Assembly (NCBI GenBank): GCA_015832175.1
Contig: WJXW01000010.1
Span: 1,798,001-1,862,000 of the forward strand
Source: Paraphaeosphaeria minitans
Lineage: Eukaryota > Ascomycota > Dothideomycetes > Pleosporales > Didymosphaeriaceae
Length of the DNA: 64,000 nucleotides
Direction: 5' to 3'
Below, piece by piece: positions 57,100 to 64,000 of this stretch. Position 1 is the stretch's first letter. Every line of letters begins with the position of its first letter. A program made the translations under genes and the position numbers. Under the pieces are notes generated by a model. The model did no database searches. It had not been told where the DNA came from and saw nothing but the letters and a program-made list of their open reading frames with translations.

Positions 57100-57522
57100 G
57101 ACACCAAAAAGAACAAGGAAAGAAGGGAGGAAGGTACACATACGTTAAAGTGGGATAAAGGAGAGAGGGTTTAGGAGAGCTAGGAGACATCTTTTTATAC
57201 CTACTTACTAAGACCTAGCGCTAAGCATCGCATTACTTAACACCCCACCTTCTGTTTACGCACAAGGCATATGCCTAGAAAGAGCCTTACTGTGCGATGC
57301 GGCTCTGCTACTATATAAGGGGGTAAGGTAAAAACTAAGCAGGTTAGCTGTCACTGCCTGTTTGCACAAGAGCAGGTGCAAATAGAACCTCTACCGCACA
57401 GTAACACTGCACCTACCCCACAACCTATTCTAATGGGGGAAGGCCAACTATATAGATAGAGAAGGACAGGAAAGGGAAGCGTATAATGGACATAGGCCAT
57501 CGCACAAAAGAAAAGTTGCTAG

Positions 57523-57760
57523 TGTCTATACAGTTTATCGTACAAGTAGCACTAGGTAAAGTAGGGGCCTACCTACCTATAGGGACCCGCACAAGGACCC
57601 ACTACTTAGGTCAGCGCTAAGAGGCAGAGACTTCATAAAGCCCTCAGTGCCCCTTTGTACGATAGACAAGACGTAATCAATTAAACCTACTTCTCACCCT
57701 TTGCACGATAGTATACTATTAACCCTTAAATGCTTAATTGCAGATTGAGCCAAACCAACA
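57523..57760 (+). repeat. Copia-1 copy B 3' LTR (238 bp)
   Basis: Partner of 50,508-50,745, followed by the ATATC duplication. The CG at the third dinucleotide step reads TA here (TGTCTATACAG). Confidence 0.96.
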
Positions 57761-57765
57761 ATATC

Positions 57766-58419
57766 GCAAATAGATTCCTAATACCTAAAACACTTTAAAT
57801 ATACTAAGAGGTTACTACCACGATAATAGTCTAAGGATATAGAGAGGAACTTACCTTAGATATCTTACTAGGATCTAAGCATAAGCTAGGCTTAGGATTA
57901 CCTTAGTTAATAATACACAACCTATAGATTAACTAGGGTACAAAAAAAATATTATTTAAACGCTGCAATTATGCATTATAAGTAAAGCCTACATATTAAC
58001 TAAAAATAATAGTAGATAAGGGAGTTATTAATAATATACTACTGTAACAGATAGTTAGAAAATAGGAGCACATCTTAGTAGACACTAGTAGAAACTACTA
58101 GATTAAGAAGCGTAAGAAGGAGGACAACAGCACACCTTTTACCTTACTAAGAAAGTATAGGAAATAGACATATATATTTACAGAAAAGGAAGGAAAAGCA
58201 AACCTACCTAAACATTAACCCTAAGATCTTACGATAGACCTAGAAGAAGGGAAGACGCTACCCTTTAGACTACTATATAGTAAGACAGGAGAAGAACTCC
58301 TTAAAGAACGTAATTTCATTAAGATAAGCTTAAGAAAGGATATATATAACTATTAAAGTTACTAGTAGTAAGCCCTTTTATATTTATTAAGAAAAAAGAT
58401 AGATTAAACAGACTATACG
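57766..58419 (+). pseudogene. G1-c part 2: protease C-terminus to RT start
   Basis: It continues G1-c after the Copia-1 insertion. It aligns with the reverse complement of about 6,230 down to 5,590 in G1-a. Readable motifs are Leu-Asp-Ile-Leu-Leu-Gly near 57,857 (protease C-terminal block) and Asp-Leu-Glu-Glu-Gly then Leu-Tyr-Ser near 58,240-58,280 (start of the RT domain). It stops at 58,419, at the RT segment that begins the fingers subdomain, where Copia-2 inserted. Confidence 0.85.
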
Positions 58420-58735
58420 TGTTAAAGTAAAACACTCACTTCCGTGATTCTTTCTAGATCCACTAATTCAGATCACGGGATTCTTGCCAAGAGGCTCGTT
58501 TCTTTTATATATAGTCTGCCCTTTCAGCATCCTTTCCTATAATCAGCTCTTTGTATTCTTTACAACTCTACTCCTGAATATCCTATAATAGTTTGAGCCC
58601 TTTTTACTATAACAGTTATAAGCCTAGCGCTTAGAACGTAGAATAATTCTCCCTGCCTACTTAGTAACACTTAAATTATTATATAACACTCTATTTAGAA
58701 CCTCTCTATAATACAACCCCCTATTTCTAATCACA
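58420..58735 (+). repeat. Copia-2 5' LTR (predicted, about 316 bp)
   Basis: Start from TGTT at the junction; end placed at the ACA of TAATCACA just before the leader. The 3' LTR is outside the window, so the end is a prediction. The first 150 bp are only lightly RIP-mutated. It has a TATA-like TTTTATATATAG near 58,503 and an imperfect inverted pair CCGTGATTC / GATCACGGG (58,443-58,480). Confidence 0.6.
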
Positions 58736-58749
58736 AAAATTGTTAAAAT

Positions 58750-61700
58750 AGTAGAAGTATAGCTTGTTAATTGCGCTAGTTAGCCCTACTAGTTTGTCTA
58801 GCTTTAATTCTAAGTAAACTTAAAAGGAATCTAGAACTAAATTAACTTAGAGGCGATTAACACTCTAGTAATTAATTACATAAAGCTAGAATAACCTTTG
58901 CTCCTATAGAAACTATTACTAATTATAGATATAGCCTCTATAGTAAGTATTTAATTATACAAAGCAGAGCTTACTAAGTATAAAATAGATAAAGAGAGCT
59001 TTCTTTTACAAATAGCAGAATACAGAGTAGTAGTTTTAGACTAGTAAGCAGACTATACTAAGATATAGAATCTCTAGACTTAGGTAAACGCTATAGTATC
59101 GCCTAATCTACTTACTCCTGCTATAATTACTCTAGTTAATACACACTAAACTACGCTTTAGTTCCTAATTTAACTCTTAAAGGAAGATCTCGCACTAAAT
59201 AAAGGAGCTACACAGAATAATGTTTAAGCTTTATACCGCGCTTATCTTAAAAAGGCTAAGTAGGTAAGATAAAGTCCTAAGACCTAGTTTAAAGAGTGGC
59301 AGCTCCTCTATTAAAAAGCGAAGACCTACTTAATTAGTAAAATTAGTAGACTACTTACTACCCAAGATTTCCTAGATGTAATTACTGCGCGTATAGCACT
59401 AGATTAGGCCTAATTAATAAACTAACAGCTAATCTAAGATAAGACGCTAGGACGGAATTAGATTACGCTAGACAATCTAGGGAAGGTATTTTTAGCGCTT
59501 GTCTAGGAGCATTTAATCTAATCTAGTTCTAATAAAATAAGTGGGGTATTCGCCACTTTTAATAGATTATTAAAACAATCTACTAACTCTAATAGTTCTA
59601 GTTCGTCTAATTAGACAAAGAAACAACCAAACTGTCCCTATAATCCCTATACTTATAGGTAGAAACTAATAGAGTGCTAAAGACTTTAAACCGCAATAGC
59701 TAGATTACCCTAGGATAGAATATCGTTATTTAATCTCACTAATAAAGAAAAATTAGAGATTCTTAATTAACTTAAGTAGCCTAAGTAGTTAAACCTTTAT
59801 AATGCGATTACAAAGGCAGAATAGAATAAGAAATAATCCTCTACTAAGACTATTAAGTATCCTAGTAGTATTACTACTGCTCTACTAAACCTATTTAATC
59901 TGCCTATAGACAATAGAGCATTAGGTGTCTACTCTACTCTACATTCTAACACTTATCCTCTATTAGAATATATAATACTAGACAGTGCTGCAGCAGTTCA
60001 CCTAGTTAATAATTATAAAAGACTTATTCCTAGGACGTTTTAATTATTAAATAAGAGTGTAGAGGCAGGTATATAAAGCCTCCTAATCTTAGAAATTAGT
60101 AATAGACTAATCAAGAACGCTTTACATAGGAAAAATAGGACATTTATAAAAGATCTACTACTCTAAGGAGTAAGAGTAGTAGAAGGCTTTTATGTAAATA
60201 TTATATTAGAAGCTCTTTTAAAGAAAGCAAAGATTTAGTACTTTAGTTTAAATTACACTCTTAGAATTAGAAGCCTAGAATAAAGTGTTATCTTAGTAGA
60301 CCTAAGATATAAGTATAACCTTACTTTCCTATAATATAAGCTAATCCACTCTTGTCTAATTGTTATAAGTGTAACTACTAAAGGATTATCCTAGGTTAAT
60401 ATTAAGAGATTAGATTCTAAGGACCTCTAGCACCTTTAAGCAGGGTATACAGGAAGTAGAGCCCTATAAGCTCTAGTAACTGCACCCTAAGGTGTAAAAA
60501 TCACTAGAATGTTAAGAAAGGATTATAAGCACTATACTACTACACACATAACCTAGGTAATCTCTAGGAGACCTAGAGAACAATTACCTAGGCTATTTCA
60601 CTTATTATCCTAAAATCTATTTAATATGCCCACTACTTAAAATAGAGAAAACTAGGTTTTGCTAATTAAAGAAGATTTTAGCAAGAAACCTTATGTTTTT
60701 AATCTTAGAACAAAGACGCTTTCTAAGATAATAAAAGTATGGCAGGATTTCTTAGCTCTTATTAATACAAAATATAAGCTTTAAATCACAAAAATCTACT
60801 AGAATAATAATACAGCAACACTTCTATAGAGAGGGAAATCCTAGTACGAATTTTAAGCTAATTAGAAAGGGATAATAATTAGTAGACTACTACCCTATAC
60901 GCATAAGCCTAATAGCGCTATAGAAAGAGTAGGCCAGGAGCTTATAACAAAAGTAATTAAAATATAAATAAGCGCAAATCTACTATTAAATCTCTAGCCT
61001 AAGATTATATAAGTAGCATGCTAGCTCTAAAGAATAATTCCTAGCCTAGTATTAAGCTATTAATTACCTAATAAAACGTTAGATGCTTAGTTTAGACAAT
61101 ATTTTTGTTATTTTAAACTAGTAAAAATATAATATAGGACAGCTAATCTTTATCTAAACTAGAGTGCTATCTACACTTATAGCTACTAAGCTTACCCTTT
61201 AGATTAGGAGCGTATAGCTAGGTAAGACAAAAGAGGATTTAAAGTAAATCCTAGGGGCTATATTAGATACCTAGTAGGCTATAAAGCTTCTAATATCTAC
61301 TAAATATAGATTCTCTAGCTTAATTAGGTAATTACTACACAAAACGTAAGGTTTAATAAGTCCTTATTCTATAAAGGATTAGAGGAACAATCTATTCTAA
61401 AGATAGAAGTGTTAAAAATAGTAGAAAGCCTCTAAAAAAGAGAGCTAAATAATCTAAAAAAAGCGTATAAAGACGCGCTTAACATTCTTCCTAAAATAAA
61501 TAAGTATATAAAAACTGCTACTAGACCTATAAGTAACCTTTAGGTAATTAAAAGCAAAGCAGGCTAGCTAAGTAATTAGAAACCTAAAGTACCTACTACT
61601 AAGTAAGCTGTAGGCTTAGCTAGCTAGCAGCTAAGAATTCGCTTAAGTAGGAAAGGAAGCATAGGACTTATAACCCCTAATTAGATACTAGAGCTAGGTG

Positions 61701-63960
61701 ATCTTAGGGGTAATCTGTTAAGTAATTAAGAAATATCTAGCAGCTACTAGAACACTACTAAGAGAGCTAGCCTACTAGAATCTAGGGATTTAATACCCTA
61801 TTTATTAGTAGAAACTAATTAGGTTACTAATTAATCTAGCGCAGATAACTTAATTACACTAAATAAAGTAGATAACCTACTAGCGCGCTAAAGGCGAAGG
61901 TAGATCTATCTAAAGGTAAGTAGAATAAGTAGGCGAAATTATAGTAAAGCACCAGAAATTAACTAACTAATAAATCGCTATCTGCTATTGCAAAGATTAA
62001 AGAAGCAAAATAATTAGAATAATTAGCTAAGAGGTAGGTAGAAGCTAGGTACTTATACACTAATTGCTAATTATCTTTAAAGTAATCTTAATATAATATT
62101 AGAGCACACGTTTATACTAAGAGTAGTAGAGGCCTAGTCTAAGTAAGAAGAATATATTACACTAAATACAATAGTATTCGCTTCTATGCTTAAAAAGGCG
62201 CCTAAAGCGTCTTATATAGCTTAGACTTATAGAGACAAGCTTACACTAGAGCTAATCCTATAGAAACACTTTTATAATTATCTATATAGGAAGCTATTCC
62301 TCCTTACCGCTTATAAGGAGATCTCAACTTTACAAGATAAAGGTACCTAAATAGAGATTAAATAATTAGAGGTATTAGAGCAACCGCTCCCTTTAAAATA
62401 GGTCTTTACCTATAAGTTTAATTAAAACAGATACTTTAAAAAGTGCAAAGCTCGAATTATTATAAAAGGAGATCTTTAGAAAAAGAATACTCTCCACTCT
62501 ACCTATACTGCTACCCTAGCAGCAAGATCTTTTTAATTAGCTGTAGCTCTAGCAGCAGAATTCAATCTAGAAATCTTATAATTTAATATAGTAGGAGCGT
62601 TTCTAAATACTCTTATTATAGCCGCTAATCTAGTAACTTATAAATTACCTAATAGTTTTAAAAAGCTAGGAAAGTGTGTAAGATTAAATTAAGCTTTGTA
62701 TAGCTTAAGAGATTTACCACTTCTTTAGTATAAAGAATTTGCAGAATTACTATAATCTTATAGACTCTTAGCTTCGCTAGAAGAGCTATACCTTTTCTTT
62801 AATAGTAATTAAAGTATTATTATTCTATTTTATATTAATAACATTCTTCTTCTCTATTACAAGAGTAAAGAGAAAGAAGCCCTAGATTTTTAGAAAAAAA
62901 TCACAAACAAATACAAGATTAAATTAAAAGGACTAGTAGAGTAGTTCCTAGGTGTTTAAGTAATTAGGGACAAAGAAGCAAGATTAATTTCTCTAGTCTA
63001 TAATACCTACATTAATAAAATCACAAAAAAGTTTAACCTTTTAAACTCTAGGAGCTTCCCTCCTACACCTCTATTAGCAGAAGATCTTGTTCTAAGCACA
63101 AGAGAAGCTACTCCTTAATAAATAAAGCTCTTTTAAGAAGAGGTGGGATTAGCTCTCTACATAGTAATTATACTACGCCTAGATATAGCCTTTGCAGTGT
63201 TAAAGCTATCACACTTTCTAATAAATCTAAGCAAAGAACACTTTACTGCCATTAATTATGTAATCCTTTACCTCTATTAAACTAGATAGTAGGCTATAGT
63301 CTTTAGTGGCTACAATAGACCTAATCTGCTAATATGTAGAGATGCCTTATTCACTAATAATCTAATATTACAGCGATCTTCCTATAGATATATTATCCTA
63401 TTGTTTAGAGGAGCTATCCTATAGAAAGTAGCTTAATAGAACACAATTACTACTTTAATAATAGAAGTAGAGCTTCTAGCGCTTAAATATATAAGTAAAG
63501 AAGCTATAGCAATTAAGAGATTCTTTACTAAGCTTACTCTAGATCTAGGACCTTTATAGAAGGTCTATTGCGATAATCTTTAAACTATTTATTTAGTAAT
63601 TAGAAAGAACAAAAGAATTACTACTTAACTGCGCTATATAGATATTTAGAATATGTGGTTATAGTAAGAATATATAAAAAGATTATTTTAAGTGGAATAT
63701 CTTCTAACTAGCAAAATACTAGTAGATAGCCTTATAAAGGCTCTTACTTATTAGTAGTTTAATAGATTTAAAAGGCTATTAAATCTGCAAGATATAAGCA
63801 TAATAATTATAGAATAAGAGTAAGTAAGCAGAGAAATAATCTATTAACTACTTAGAATTATTAATTTAGAGCTAGGAAACAAGAAAAGAAAAAGAAAAAA
63901 AAAAAAATTAGAGGAAGAATAGGAATTAGAGGAAGAGGAGATTAAAGAGCTTATCTATAA
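58750..63960 (+). pseudogene. Copia-2 gag-pol polyprotein, RIP-inactivated
   Basis: Gag spans about 58,800-59,830 with a Cys-Pro-x5 type zinc segment near 59,633. The protease motif Asp-Ser-Ala-Ala is at 59,981-59,992 (Gly expected at the third position). Integrase covers about 60,420-61,400 with the catalytic Glu in Ile-Glu-Arg-Val near 60,918 and a C-terminal Gly-Tyr-Lys-Ala-Ser-Asn-Ile-Tyr block near 61,270. RT runs from about 62,390 with an Ala-Phe-Leu-Asn block near 62,590 and the catalytic box Tyr-Ile-Asn-Asn at 62,831-62,842 in place of Tyr-x-Asp-Asp. RNase H covers about 63,410-63,780. Gag, protease and RT share one frame. A Lys/Arg run (about 63,880-63,910) follows RNase H, then an acidic stretch. 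Many TAA/TAG codons. Confidence 0.9.
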
Positions 63961-64000
63961 GCATATAGACCCTCTTCCTCCTCTACTTAATTACAAGGGT

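Larger units (their letters stand above)
50508..57760 (+). mobile_element. Copia-1 copy B: complete Ty1/copia retrotransposon, mildly RIP-mutated
   Basis: This 7,253-bp element has 238-bp LTRs (50,508-50,745 and 57,523-57,760) and the duplication ATATC at 50,503-50,507 and 57,761-57,765. It contains a repeat-rich leader, a single gag-pol frame (51,198-56,177), a second frame downstream (56,497-57,099) and a long 3' region. It is the least mutated element in the window, keeping many CpA, TpG and CpG, so it is the best guide to the family sequence. A self-complementary octamer TYGYRCRA recurs through it. Confidence 0.96.
58420..64000 (+). mobile_element. Copia-2: second Ty1/copia element, right end outside window
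   Basis: It begins with TGTTAAAG at the point where G1-c similarity ends (58,419/58,420) and continues beyond the window. Gag, protease, integrase, RT and RNase H follow in copia order on the plus strand. It is not closely related to Copia-1 at the nucleotide level. The presumed target duplication on the left is ATACG (58,415-58,419); its partner is not visible. Confidence 0.88.

Noticed and set aside
1..64000. tRNA and rRNA genes
   Set aside because: No cloverleaf-compatible or conserved rRNA segments were recognised by eye in either orientation; a covariance search was not possible.

Overview
This is a repeat-dominated block from a filamentous ascomycete (Pezizomycotina) genome. Nearly all of it is extremely AT-rich. 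CpA and TpG are depleted, TpA and CTAG dominate, and almost every recognisable reading frame is broken by TAA or TAG at codons that C-to-T or G-to-A changes would create from CAA, CAG or TGG. That is the signature of repeat-induced point mutation (RIP). The only base-balanced stretch is about 31.0-34.3 kb.

Left block (1-30.8 kb). A Ty1/copia-type element (Copia-1 copy A) runs in from the left edge and ends at 13,099. It is split by a Ty3/gypsy element (G1-a, 2,050-8,735, minus strand, 5-bp target duplication CTTTA). Next come a G1-family solo LTR (14,072-14,482) and a Helitron fragment (about 14.6-15.25 kb) that is split by an unclassified LTR element (15,251-21,379), itself carrying a Copia-1 solo LTR. 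The Helitron frame resumes at 21,380. A pogo/Fot-type transposase pseudogene follows and is cut by a second gypsy family (G2, 22,863-30,062, plus). The pogo frame continues exactly across that insertion.

Gene island (31.0-34.3 kb). It holds one intact gene, a class I SAM-dependent methyltransferase of 277 residues (31,945-32,778, plus). Two adjacent palindromes matching the AflR-type zinc-cluster consensus lie about 165-185 bp upstream, and a reverse CCAAT box lies nearer the start. Downstream is a broken hAT transposase N-terminus that is hardly RIP-mutated. A 27-bp guanine-rich tract sits at the left border.

Right block (34.3-64 kb). In order: a truncated G1 copy (G1-d), a gypsy gag fragment related to G2 (minus), an almost complete G1 element (G1-b, 37,077-43,833, minus, TSD GCTTT), about 4.2 kb that I cannot assign, and a third G1 copy (G1-c, from 48,036, plus). 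G1-c is split by Copia-1 copy B (50,508-57,760, TSD ATATC) and then by a different copia element (Copia-2, 58,420 past the window end). Copia-1 copy B is the least RIP-mutated element.

No rRNA, tRNA or CRISPR array was seen. Observations most worth following: (i) a self-complementary octamer TYGYRCRA spread about forty times through Copia-1 in every reading frame; (ii) a second open frame downstream of pol in Copia-1; (iii) an antisense cysteine-rich, coiled-coil frame downstream of integrase in the G1 elements; (iv) G1 LTRs that keep one half and exchange the other; (v) the twin AflR-type sites at the methyltransferase. Family names (Copia-1, Copia-2, G1, G2) are local labels, not database names.
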